Source: Debaryomyces hansenii CBS767
Lineage: Eukaryota; Ascomycota; Pichiomycetes; Serinales; Debaryomycetaceae
Assembly: GCF_000006445.2 (NCBI RefSeq)
Contig: NC_006043.2
Location: forward strand, 992,001 to 1,056,000
DNA: 64,000 nucleotides
Direction: 5' to 3'
Shown here: piece after piece, positions 1-8,518 of the stretch
How positions within the stretch are numbered: the first letter of the stretch is position 1
How the letters are laid out: each line of letters starts with the position of its first letter
The notes under the pieces: generated by a model
Database searches by the model: none
What the model was told of the DNA's origin: nothing
The model's input: the letters and a program-made list of their open reading frames with translations, nothing else
Translations under genes and position numbers: made by a program

Positions 1-58
1 TCGAACCCGAGACCTTTCGCTTGCGAAGCAAACGCGCTACCAACTACGCCACACGCCC
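1..58 (-). tRNA. tRNA-Ala(CGC), 3' part cut off by window start
   Basis: The minus strand read from 58 gives the yeast tRNA-Ala start GGGCGTGTGGCGTAGTTGG, with D-arm GCGT/GCGC, anticodon stem TTTGC/GCGAA closing the loop TTCGCAA (anticodon CGC, reading GCG), then the variable loop and the T-arm up to GGGTTCGA. The 3' half of the T-arm and the acceptor 3' strand lie outside the window. The identity rests on the near match of the 5' half to yeast tRNA-Ala. The CGC anticodon is unlike the AGC and UGC alanine isoacceptors of S. cerevisiae. Confidence 0.9.
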
Positions 59-131
59 GAGTTTACCCGGATTAAGAAATAAAGAAGATTATAGGATACA
101 TAATTTGTGAGAAAAAAATCTCAAAAAAAAA

Positions 132-203
132 TGAGCGGTACGGGAATCGAACCCATGTCACCTGCTTGGAAGGCAAATATGTTAACCACTACACCAACCG
201 CCC
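132..203 (-). tRNA. tRNA-Gly(UCC), copy 1
   Basis: 72 nt on the minus strand beginning GGGCGGTTGGTGTAGTGG and ending CCGCTCA, closely matching yeast tRNA-Gly(UCC). The anticodon loop is CTTCCAA, giving anticodon TCC. The T-arm is GGGTTCGATTCCC. The anticodon stem TTTGC/GCAGG contains two T-G wobble pairs at its outer end. A run of nine A on the plus strand just below 132 is a T-run on the transcribed strand and would act as the Pol III terminator. No CCA is encoded, as is normal in eukaryotes, and there is no intron. Confidence 0.96.
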
Positions 204-215
204 GTATTTACCCGG

Positions 216-384
216 TGTAAGAGAACTGGGTCTAAATTAGGTAATTCTTATAACTAACACTTGATATACTATGTAGATTCTACTAATCTAACTTTATCTT
301 AACTTATAGATTGACAACTAACTAATCACTCTCTATTTAGGTCCTAATTCCCTTAGAATCTAATTTAGACCCAGTTCCCTTACA
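216..384. mobile_element. Solo LTR-like or MITE-like insertion, 169 bp
   Basis: The segment begins TGTAAGAGAACTGGG and ends CCCAGTTCCCTTACA. Its two ends form an inverted repeat of about 25 bp (TGTAAGRGAACTGGGTCTAA and five more bases) with one mismatch. It is flanked by CCCGG (211-215) and GCCGG (385-389), a nearly perfect 5-bp target duplication. The paralogous spacer at 60-80 reads TTTACCCGGATTAAGAAATA without interruption, so it works as an empty-site control. TG...CA ends, a 5-bp duplication and a position 12 bp upstream of a tRNA gene fit a Ty3-like LTR. The long terminal inverted repeat and short length fit a MITE better. No internal ORF. Confidence 0.75.
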
Positions 385-450
385 GCCGGATTAGAAATAA
401 AGAAAGATTATAGGATACTAATTTGTGAGAAAAAATATCAAAAAAAAGAA

Positions 451-522
451 TGAGCGGTACGGGAATCGAACCCATGTCACCTGCTTGGAAGGCAAATATG
501 TTAACCACTACACCAACCGCCC
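451..522 (-). tRNA. tRNA-Gly(UCC), copy 2
   Basis: Identical over all 72 nt to the gene at 132-203: same TCC anticodon and same weak outer anticodon stem. An A-run at 441-447 on the plus strand supplies the Pol III terminator. Its 5' flank (from 523) is unrelated to that of copy 1, so the duplication ends near the tRNA 5' end. Confidence 0.96.
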
Positions 523-837
523 GAATTATATGAGTTGTGTGAAGGTGTGATTACATGAGCTTATATTATGCTAAAGCTGTTGTAGTAGCTATTTAGTTCC
601 TAAGAATAGGAAACTTATTCTGCCAACACTTGAAATGATACGAAGTCAAGTAAGAAATCAGAAGTGGTTTAATTGAAGTAGGATAATTATTAATAGTTTT
701 TTTGAAATTAAATTTAAAGGACCGGCAATGGTAAATCGAGGAAAAATCATATCGCAACGTGAACAGAGTTTCTTAATCAAATATACACAAATTAATACCC
801 CTTTTAACCATTATTCAGTGAATAAGTAAATTTATAC
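523..837. other. Intergenic, tRNA-Gly / END3 promoter
   Basis: AT-rich spacer between the 5' end of tRNA-Gly copy 2 and END3. No ORF, RNA gene or clear repeat seen. It should contain the END3 promoter. Confidence 0.5.
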
Positions 838-2022
838 ATGATGCCACGCTTAGAAGATTGGGAAATCAAGAAGTACTGGGAAATATTTCAAGGCTTGAAC
901 CCTGTTGATAATAAGATAACTGGGGATAAAGCTTCAACTGTTTTAAAGAACTCAAGATTGAAAGATGATCAATTATCTCAAATTTGGGACCTTTCAGATA
1001 TCGATTCCGACGGAAAATTGGATTTCGAAGAGTTTTGTATTACTATGAGATTGATTTTTGATTTGGTTAATGGAAATCAACAATCTCTTCCAAGTGAATT
1101 ACCGAGCTGGCTAGTCCCAGCATCGAAAGCCCATTTAATCCAAGCTAATATGGCTGTTACTACTGGGAGTAACAACTATCAAACTAACAACAATACGATA
1201 ACAGATGATGACGACGAAGATGAATCATTATCAGACGATTTTGACTGGTATATATCTCCTACAGATAAGTCTATTTACGAAACTATTTACGACTCAAATA
1301 GTGATTCATACGGAAGAGTGAAATTTGATTCCTTAACTGGATTGTATCAAACTCTTTCCAAGGTTCCTAGGTCTGATATCTCATCAGCATGGAACTTGGT
1401 TAACCCAAAATCATTCGAGGCTATAGATAAGGATCAGGTTTTGGTATTTTTACATATTTTGAATCAGAGGGAGAATGGTAAAAGAATTCCAAGATACGTT
1501 CCAGCGTCATTAAGAGCCACGTTTTCTAAAGATACCCCCTCATATGATTTAAATCAAGCACCTTCAAAACCAATTAATCTGGCGCCTGTGAACAATAAGA
1601 ACTCGTTTGCAAACAGTTATTTGAACAAAATTGGACATGCGAACAATGCCACGAATGAGAAGGGAACTGACTTTTCGGCTACGGAAGGCACTGACTGGGA
1701 AGAAGTTAGATTAAGAAGAGAATTGGCCAATTTAGAAGATTTACTATCAAAGGCATCACAAAAGGATCATACCTCAAACAAAAGTGACGACAGCGAGCTG
1801 GCCATGATTAAGTATGAGTATGAGCAATTATTGAAGTACAAAACGAACATATTGTCAGAACTTGAAAGTGGCTCTAATCACAATAATTCAAAAGATCTAG
1901 GTGACGCGAAAAATGACATTGAACTTATCGAGAACCAAGTTACAATTTTGGAAGAGTTTTTGAACGAGAGACAAAACGAACTCAATAAGACTAACGAAGA
2001 AATTAGAGCATTGCGGACTTAG
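838..2022 (+). CDS. END3: End3-like EH-domain endocytosis protein
   Basis: A 394-residue protein whose start (PRLEDWEIKKYWEIFQGLNP) is the End3 signature. Residues about 8-95 form an EH domain with an EF-hand loop, D54-x-D56-x-D58, followed by DFEEF. A second, divergent EH-like unit lies near 135-215, and the last 100 residues form a coiled coil, as in S. cerevisiae End3 (349 aa). End3 works with Pan1 and Sla1 in the actin-coupled early endocytic coat at cortical patches. Two ATGs stand in tandem (838, 841); the second matches the usual MP[RK]LE start of the family, so the true product may be one residue shorter. The extra length is an acidic, Asn-rich linker near residue 120. Confidence 0.95.
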   Translation: MMPRLEDWEIKKYWEIFQGLNPVDNKITGDKASTVLKNSRLKDDQLSQIWDLSDIDSDGKLDFEEFCITMRLIFDLVNGNQQSLPSELPSWLVPASKAHLIQANMAVTTGSNNYQTNNNTITDDDDEDESLSDDFDWYISPTDKSIYETIYDSNSDSYGRVKFDSLTGLYQTLSKVPRSDISSAWNLVNPKSFEAIDKDQVLVFLHILNQRENGKRIPRYVPASLRATFSKDTPSYDLNQAPSKPINLAPVNNKNSFANSYLNKIGHANNATNEKGTDFSATEGTDWEEVRLRRELANLEDLLSKASQKDHTSNKSDDSELAMIKYEYEQLLKYKTNILSELESGSNHNNSKDLGDAKNDIELIENQVTILEEFLNERQNELNKTNEEIRALRT

Positions 2023-2145
2023 ATAAACTGTATAATGTATTAAATAATTAGAATACATAAAGTAGGAGAAGAAGAATATGTAAGATCAAGTATAACAATA
2101 CAAAGAAAAAAATATAAATGATGTATATTAGGTTATGCAGAAAGA

Positions 2146-3000
2146 TTATTTTTTATCATCGTCATCTTTGGTTGGTTCTGGTTCTGGGGTAGGTAATTTA
2201 AACGATTCCGGTGTGAAATCTTTACCATCACCAACTGGTTCCCAAACAGAAGAACCAACAGCGAAGTTTCTAAAGGCTTGAGACAATTCTAATGGTTCGT
2301 AAACAACTCTCTTCTTTTCTTCATCATATCTGACTTCAGTATAACCGGTAGTAGGGAAATCTTTTCTTAATGGGTGACCTTCAAAACCGTAATCCGTCAT
2401 AATTCTTCTCAAATCTGGATGATCTTCGAAAAAGATCCCGAACAAATCATACGTTTCTCTTTCAAACCAGTTAGTACCTTGGAACAATGGAACAATAGAT
2501 GGAACAGGACTGACTTCACTGGCGTACGTCTTGACTCTGATTCTGGAGTTGTGACGAACTGACAACATGTTGTACACAACATCAAATCTATTGGTTCTTG
2601 ATGGGTAATCCGCAGCAGTCACATCCATCACCGCCTTAAATTGTGCAGCAGTATGGTTCTTCAAGAACATCATTGTTGGTCTCAATGCTGATGGTGCAAC
2701 ATAAATCACAAGCTCGTCTTTCCACACTGAGAACTGTTGGATGAACTTTGGTAAACATCCCATGATGTACTTACCGAACTTATGCAACTCTTCCGATTGG
2801 TCCTTATAGTAGTCGACTGGGTTGACTAACGGAACGATTGGAACACCTGGATCCTTTCTTGGTAATTTATTTAAATCTACAAGTTCTTCATTTTCATTTT
2901 GTCTGATTAAAGTGCTGGAAAATAATCTGGTACTGTTCAACGAAACCGTTCTTAAATTAGCTTGACCAATTTTTCTCAAAACTGATCTACTGGAAATCAT
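2146..3000 (-). CDS. NUGM: NADH:ubiquinone oxidoreductase 30-kDa subunit (NDUFS3/NuoC type)
   Basis: A 284-residue complex I subunit of the peripheral arm (Q module), equivalent to mammalian NDUFS3 and bacterial NuoC. The 30-kDa signature is clear: [20 protein letters not shown], followed by [14 protein letters not shown]. The N-terminal 35 residues are rich in Arg and Ser with no acidic residue ([13 protein letters not shown]), a typical matrix-targeting presequence. The C-terminus is an unusual acidic/lysine tail (TKDDDDKK). The gene is convergent with END3 and separated from it by about 120 bp. The presence of complex I excludes Saccharomyces-type yeasts as source. Confidence 0.97.
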   Translation of the reverse strand: MISSRSVLRKIGQANLRTVSLNSTRLFSSTLIRQNENEELVDLNKLPRKDPGVPIVPLVNPVDYYKDQSEELHKFGKYIMGCLPKFIQQFSVWKDELVIYVAPSALRPTMMFLKNHTAAQFKAVMDVTAADYPSRTNRFDVVYNMLSVRHNSRIRVKTYASEVSPVPSIVPLFQGTNWFERETYDLFGIFFEDHPDLRRIMTDYGFEGHPLRKDFPTTGYTEVRYDEEKKRVVYEPLELSQAFRNFAVGSSVWEPVGDGKDFTPESFKLPTPEPEPTKDDDDKK

Positions 3001-3442
3001 TTTACCGCTATGTTGTTAGATATGTCTAGATAAATTATCCTTGAAAAACCTATTTAGATGCAAATGCTTCCATACACTTCATTATTACATTTGAAAAATA
3101 GTTGTATTACAATTGGACAGATGAAATTTTATGATTTATGCACGACCCGAGGATCAAGAGTCGTGCGAATTGTTGGTAGCCTCTTTCTACATGGCTCGTG
3201 TTTACGAGGTAGTAATAAGTCAATAGAATTATTTTTTTTCTCCAGGATTGAAAGATATATGACTCTGTGACCTTATATGTATCAGAAACTTGGTATGTCA
3301 ATAAATTGGAACTTAAAGTAGCACCTAATAGAAAGGCGATAGTGATATAAAATAATAGGCGGCTTAATCAGTATCAATAAGCCTAATAGAATATATTGAC
3401 ATATATGAACTAGTGGAGACTTGGGAAACGAAAGCAAAATAA
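3001..3442. promoter_or_regulatory. Divergent promoter, NUGM / Zn2Cys6 regulator
   Basis: No gene seen. It holds two perfect short inverted repeats: GCACGAC...GTCGTGC (3140-3166, 13-nt spacer) and CTCGT-GTTT-ACGAG (3195-3208). They could be binding sites for dimeric regulators or hairpins; no known site is recognised with confidence. Confidence 0.4.
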
Positions 3443-6022
3443 ATGAGTTCGACGACGCCTAAAACGAAACGTAAGCGGAGACGCTACAGCTGTGGCCCAT
3501 GTAAGACCCTTAAAATCAAATGTAACTTGCAGACGCCGTGCCAGGCATGCAAGAAGGTTGGAAGGGACGATAAATGCCATGAGGATCCGCCAAGACCACC
3601 ATCGAGTGAAGAAATCAGTATTAGCACTCGAAGAAAGACGTTGACAAAACGAAAGAAGCAGTTGATAGGGGTTTCAGAGGAAGAAGACCCGTTGTCTGCG
3701 AAACATGCTGAACGAGATGGGCTCGAAGATAGTTTTGGTAAATCGCTTCACAAGATGCCAGTTTCTGACACGAATTGTTCTGAAAGTCCATCAGCGACCC
3801 CCGGTCCAAATAATATAACGGCTGAGCTGTTAGGTAATGCTAATTTTGAGGGTATAGCCCAAAATGTTAACTATTCGGTACTCCCGAGAGCGATGTGTCA
3901 TCTGACGATAGACGACACGAAAGACCATGGTTTAGAGAACAGCTACGTATCGAATGCTTCTGTTCCTGGTCTGTTTGCTTCCATGTCCTCGACATCATTA
4001 TCCGATAATCAGGGTACTACATCGAGGAACGTTTCTTTATCGTCTTCGTTGTTGAGCCACAGTCTAGGAGGGGACTTGGAGGATATAAGGTTAAATCCTG
4101 ATGTTAACAATTACGAGTATCGCAACTCAATCCAGCATCAGATAATGAACGAGCGTTATTTAGTGGTGACACAAGCAGCGGAACAACCGTTGAACACACA
4201 CAACTTTTACCTTTCGCAGCCAAACATGACAATTGCAAGCCCAAATCAAGATCAATCAAACCCGAGGTTTTATTCAAACGCAAGTTCAATTGAGGCAGAA
4301 GATATACAAAGTAAACAAGTTATGTTCACATTCAATAATACGGACTTAAATATCTTCAAAACTTTTTTGCCAGCATTCTCAATACTAGAAGAATTTCTAC
4401 ATCATTACATATTGTCTAGTAACTATACCTACTATAATATCTTGGATATCGGAGAGATCTTCAGTGTATTTAAGGGCTTTTTCAATTCTATTTCGAATTT
4501 ATCATCAACTGATACGATCAAAATTGATAAAAATAGCTTGAAATGCATTAGTCATTTTTATGGTATCATGTCAATTGGCTACTTGTTATCAGGATGGGAA
4601 AATGAAGTGCTTGTAAATTTGGATAAGCAAACAGTTATACAAGGGTGGATAAATATTTCTAGTATGATACGCCGGATCATAGTAGACTCCACTAAGGTTT
4701 CTGACATCCTATTTTCGATTGAATGGTATCTTATTATACGAGACTTTTTCACTTATAATAATTTGGTTTTGGACGATTATTCTTCGTTCATTAGTGTAGT
4801 AGAACTTTTGAAGCTGAATAAGTGGATTTTGGACACAATTAAGAAAGACACCAAAAAAATTTCAACACAAGCAGATAAAGATGTTGTTCGAGTGATAAAG
4901 TATTGGATCTATCTAAGAATAGTCGACTTGGAAGTGCCATATATTATGTTAAAGGGAACATTTATTGATTCCACGGAATTTGAGAATTCCGTTGTTCCTG
5001 ATAAACAAACATTTGATTTTCTATTCAAAGATTTGACGAACATATCTGACCCCTTGTCAAATATATCCTTTGACGTAATGAAACTTTATTTTAACAGGAC
5101 TCAACACACGGCATCACTTAAGCTGTTTCTTAGATCATACCTTGAGTTTTTTTGCGATGTTTCGTCGTTGGCTCTAGACGAACTAAAGGATTTCAAGAAA
5201 AAGAGTTTGGAACAAAACTTCGAACAAACTGATTCCCATTTGCGATCTCTTGTGAAAATCCAATTATGCCAACAAGCAGCAATAAGATGGCTATCTTTTA
5301 TGAGTATTGAATTCACTCATTATTTTCCTTCCCTAAGATTCGCATCATATTTAACAAGCATCCTTAACTTGTTTAATCATTTCAATTGCTTAGATAGTAT
5401 TATAAAGCGCCAAACCAAAAATCAGATGTCTTTAGTTGACATATTACTCCAAACCTACAACTATGGTTGTTTCTCGATATTTGTGCGTTGTCTTGTATAC
5501 CAAGGTATATTCATTGTGACTTTGAAAAACTTCAAAAATTCAACCAACTCAATACTTAATTTTCGAGAAATATTTGACATAGCCAGACGTAGGTTCCACG
5601 ATACATTCACCGTATTTTGGAACAGCAACCAAGTTCACAATAAATTGTATCCGAATCTACCATTATTTCGGAATTCATTTGATCTATGCCATCAAATGTG
5701 CCGTATGGTTGATAATGATACGCAATTTAACCTGCTTGACGATTTCATTACCCATTTGACGTCTGAACTTCCCCTTTATGATTATTTAACCCAAAACTAT
5801 TTTGCTTCTCCAGATGATTTGAGATTGTACTTAAAAATATTGTGGCAGTTACTTACACACATAAATACGGACCAATCAACCAAACTCATTATATCGGAAC
5901 TGTTATTTTTAAATATGGATCTACTTAATAGTAGATTAGATGATCCCACAGGGCTTACAATAACTTCCGAAGTAGTTGATGACTTCGCTAAATTAGTAAT
6001 TGAGCCAAACATACATGAATAA
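3443..6022 (+). CDS. Zn2Cys6 fungal transcription factor, target unknown
   Basis: An 859-residue regulator. A basic stretch (KTKRKRRRY) precedes a binuclear zinc cluster with Cys at 17, 20, 27, 33, 36 and 45 (spacing C-x2-C-x6-C-x5-C-x2-C-x8-C). The motif CGPCKTLKIKC...PCQACKK followed by the proline-rich PPRPPSSEE is a recognisable subgroup of fungal Zn clusters. Residues about 50-290 are Ser/Asn-rich and probably disordered. From about 300 on the sequence is a helical, hydrophobic middle-homology region. No coiled-coil linker is obvious after the cluster, so the dimer mode is unclear. I do not recognise a specific orthologue. Its divergent partner is a complex I gene, but that alone does not show regulation of it. 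Confidence 0.9.
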   Translation: MSSTTPKTKRKRRRYSCGPCKTLKIKCNLQTPCQACKKVGRDDKCHEDPPRPPSSEEISISTRRKTLTKRKKQLIGVSEEEDPLSAKHAERDGLEDSFGKSLHKMPVSDTNCSESPSATPGPNNITAELLGNANFEGIAQNVNYSVLPRAMCHLTIDDTKDHGLENSYVSNASVPGLFASMSSTSLSDNQGTTSRNVSLSSSLLSHSLGGDLEDIRLNPDVNNYEYRNSIQHQIMNERYLVVTQAAEQPLNTHNFYLSQPNMTIASPNQDQSNPRFYSNASSIEAEDIQSKQVMFTFNNTDLNIFKTFLPAFSILEEFLHHYILSSNYTYYNILDIGEIFSVFKGFFNSISNLSSTDTIKIDKNSLKCISHFYGIMSIGYLLSGWENEVLVNLDKQTVIQGWINISSMIRRIIVDSTKVSDILFSIEWYLIIRDFFTYNNLVLDDYSSFISVVELLKLNKWILDTIKKDTKKISTQADKDVVRVIKYWIYLRIVDLEVPYIMLKGTFIDSTEFENSVVPDKQTFDFLFKDLTNISDPLSNISFDVMKLYFNRTQHTASLKLFLRSYLEFFCDVSSLALDELKDFKKKSLEQNFEQTDSHLRSLVKIQLCQQAAIRWLSFMSIEFTHYFPSLRFASYLTSILNLFNHFNCLDSIIKRQTKNQMSLVDILLQTYNYGCFSIFVRCLVYQGIFIVTLKNFKNSTNSILNFREIFDIARRRFHDTFTVFWNSNQVHNKLYPNLPLFRNSFDLCHQMCRMVDNDTQFNLLDDFITHLTSELPLYDYLTQNYFASPDDLRLYLKILWQLLTHINTDQSTKLIISELLFLNMDLLNSRLDDPTGLTITSEVVDDFAKLVIEPNIHE

Positions 6023-6519
6023 AGTACCCCATATACATAAGCTGGTCTGTTCGTATATCCACTTATAATTCATTATATATAACACATTTACAAAGGGTAA
6101 TGCATGAATGATCCTTTTATCTGTCTTTTAATATTATACTAAACCATATCTGTACTCTATCAAATGCGGGACTACGTATTGCAATTCTCGCAGTTAAGTA
6201 TCAAGAATATAGATTATCTAGCGTGAACTAAGATAAGGCCAAGAAAACACGGAATGTTCGTAAAATCTAGCCTAGTCATTACATACCGACCCTTAATATA
6301 ACGATTATTCAGCACGTTTAATGCTAAGAATTTCAGAATCACTCGGAAAAATCGCACCGGCAGTGCAAGAAATTATTTATAGCACAATAAATGAGACCTT
6401 TCTAAATTCCTTGGTAGGTGACTTCATATAGACATAAATTCTATATTCTTTCATATTTCATACACTTTGAAAGTATTGAAATTTAGTCTTGGTATTGTTA
6501 CAATTAATTGCTAGAAAGA
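6023..6519. other. Intergenic, yapsin promoter
   Basis: No ORF with coding character. A TATA-like ATTATTTATAGC lies near 6373. This should be the promoter of the protease downstream. Confidence 0.4.
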
Positions 6520-8220
6520 ATGAAGGTTTCTACTTTGCTAGGGCCCATTGCATTGGCTGCGTTTGCAGTTGGAGAAAATCCAAGCATATTCAAAATAGAT
6601 TTTAATGTTTTAAGAGGAAATAGTAAAAGAGACTTGTCTTTCGAAGGTGAAAGGCCAAATTTTGTTAAACGAGATGGATCCGCAGAAATGGAATTACAGA
6701 ATGAAAGAACGTTTTACTTGGCTAACTTGAAAGTGGGATCAAACAAAGATGAAGTGGGAGTTTTGGTGGATACGGGGTCTTCGGATTTATGGATGATGTC
6801 TCACGATTTACTGTGTGAAGCACCTTCTGGGTCATCAAAGAGAGATGTGATTGTCGATAGCAAATTTCCAAAGGTGAAAGCTGACGGTGGTAAAGATAAA
6901 ATGGTGGACAATAAAAACGAGGGGCATGCAAAGCATGTTTCAAAATCAAGTGAAGACGTTGTTACCAAATCTGCCGATGGGAATAATAAGGCATTTTGGG
7001 ACTTTGGAGGTAGTGACAGTACTACCATGGTCACTGTAAGTCCAGAAGGAACTGGATCAGGTGGCGGAGGAAGCGGAAGCAGTAGCAAGTCAGCTGGAGG
7101 TGCAACAACTAACACTTGTACTTCATATGGGTCTTTTAAGACTGAGGGATCAGATACTTTCAACCGTAATTCATCAGCGGAAGCGTTTTCGATTAGCTAT
7201 GCTGATGGAACAGATGCAAACGGAATTTGGGGGACTGATGATGTTCGCTTCGGTGATATAACAGTAAAGGATTTATCATTTGCCATTGCAAATGAAACTA
7301 GTTCTAATGTTGGAGTTTTGGGCATAGGGTTGTCCGGATTGGAAACTACCTATTCTAATTCTTACGGAGGTAACTACCAGTACGAAAATTTACCATTGAA
7401 ATTAAAGAGTCAAGGTACTATTGAAAAAGCAGCATATTCAGTTTATTTGGGCGAAAAAGATGCCAAGGCAGGTTCTATCTTGTTTGGAGCAGTTGATTCG
7501 GCGAAGTACACAGGTGACTTGCAAACTGTGCAAATCGTCAATACTATGAAAAGTTATGGTTATTCCGAAGCTATCAAATTAGAAATTATTGTAAGTGGGC
7601 TTACATTTAACGATTCAGGCTCAGAGATTGATCTCACGTCCAGTGATCACACTGCAGTATTGGATACCGGATCCACTTATTCGTACTTCCCTTCCTCTCT
7701 TTTGAAGGTGGTCGGCGAGACATTAAATGGTCAATACTCGTCTTCGTTGGGTGCCTACATTGTCGACTGTGTTGATGACGATTCTTATTACTTCACCATT
7801 GATTTCAGCGGTGCCAAAATCCAAGTCCCGTTATCAAATTTAGTTACTCAATACAGCTCTAACAGATGTTTTTTGAGTATTTTACCACAAACGGGAGCAG
7901 ATTACATTTTATTTGGTGACAATGTGTTAAGAAGTGCTTATCTTGTTTACGACTTAGAGGATTTTGAGATTTCTTTAGCTCAAGTTAAATACACATCAGA
8001 CGAAGATATTAGCACCATCTCATCGTCTGTCCCAAACGCTAAGAATGCGCCTGGTTATTCGTCTACTGCAATATCCACCTCAACAGATGAAACCGGTTCT
8101 ATAACAACTTCAAACTATGGTAGTGATAAAAAATCAGGTGCTTCCATTAACAAACTATCAATGATCAAATTATACGGGTTGATTATAGGCATGGGTCTCT
8201 TAGTAGGTGTTTCTGTATAA
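6520..8220 (+). CDS. Yapsin/Sap9-like GPI-anchored aspartyl protease
   Basis: The first in-frame ATG is at 6520 (566 aa); the frame is open a little further upstream, but only from a TTG. MKVSTLLGPIALAAFAVG is a signal peptide. Two KR dibasic sites (36-37 and 50-51) mark Kex2-type removal of the propeptide. The catalytic aspartates are D84 (VDTGSSDLW) and D382 (LDTGSTYSYF). Between the first Asp and the rest of the N-lobe lies a long Lys/Asp/Gly/Ser-rich insertion (about 100-195) with further KR pairs, the yapsin-type loop that is cleaved to a two-chain enzyme. The C-terminus is a Ser/Thr-rich stalk and a hydrophobic GPI signal ending GLIIGMGLLVGVSV. Expected at the plasma membrane or wall, cutting after basic residues and acting in wall integrity. 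Confidence 0.93.
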   Translation: MKVSTLLGPIALAAFAVGENPSIFKIDFNVLRGNSKRDLSFEGERPNFVKRDGSAEMELQNERTFYLANLKVGSNKDEVGVLVDTGSSDLWMMSHDLLCEAPSGSSKRDVIVDSKFPKVKADGGKDKMVDNKNEGHAKHVSKSSEDVVTKSADGNNKAFWDFGGSDSTTMVTVSPEGTGSGGGGSGSSSKSAGGATTNTCTSYGSFKTEGSDTFNRNSSAEAFSISYADGTDANGIWGTDDVRFGDITVKDLSFAIANETSSNVGVLGIGLSGLETTYSNSYGGNYQYENLPLKLKSQGTIEKAAYSVYLGEKDAKAGSILFGAVDSAKYTGDLQTVQIVNTMKSYGYSEAIKLEIIVSGLTFNDSGSEIDLTSSDHTAVLDTGSTYSYFPSSLLKVVGETLNGQYSSSLGAYIVDCVDDDSYYFTIDFSGAKIQVPLSNLVTQYSSNRCFLSILPQTGADYILFGDNVLRSAYLVYDLEDFEISLAQVKYTSDEDISTISSSVPNAKNAPGYSSTAISTSTDETGSITTSNYGSDKKSGASINKLSMIKLYGLIIGMGLLVGVSV

Positions 8221-8518
8221 ATAATTCTTTTGTTAGAAGTAATTTAGATATGTATATATATAATCGACAAAAATCAAACGCAATAACTACTAGCAATTTC
8301 CCGGTAACACAAAAGATCATTTAATTTAGTAGGATAAAATCAGCGATTTGTAATACTAGCAAAATTCCAATATTTAAGGAATACAGTATATCTGTTTATA
8401 GATAGTACTGGATATTATTAAATATATATAAGCTTTAGTGGAGGAGTATTAAGTTCCAGAAGAAAGTGTTGAAGATTTTGGAATAAAAGAAGTTAAATCG
8501 AACACAAGAAGCACTAAA
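8221..8518. other. Intergenic, SAN1 promoter
   Basis: AT-rich, no gene seen. A single AGTGGAGG (about 8438-8445) resembles the element found at 51.4 and 55.7 kb but stands alone and is probably chance. Confidence 0.35.

Larger units (their letters stand above)
66..522 (-). repeat. Duplicated tRNA-Gly unit (copies 66-203 and 385-522)
   Basis: Two copies of a unit of about 138 bp, each made of an AT-rich spacer (GATTATAGGATAC, then TTTGTGAGAAAAAA) followed by an identical tRNA-Gly gene. The spacers match with a few substitutions and one-base indels (67-131 against 386-450). The copies are separated by the element at 216-384, which splits the spacer that would otherwise lie 5' of the first Gly gene. 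This looks like tandem duplication of a tRNA plus its flank, followed by an insertion. Confidence 0.85.
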
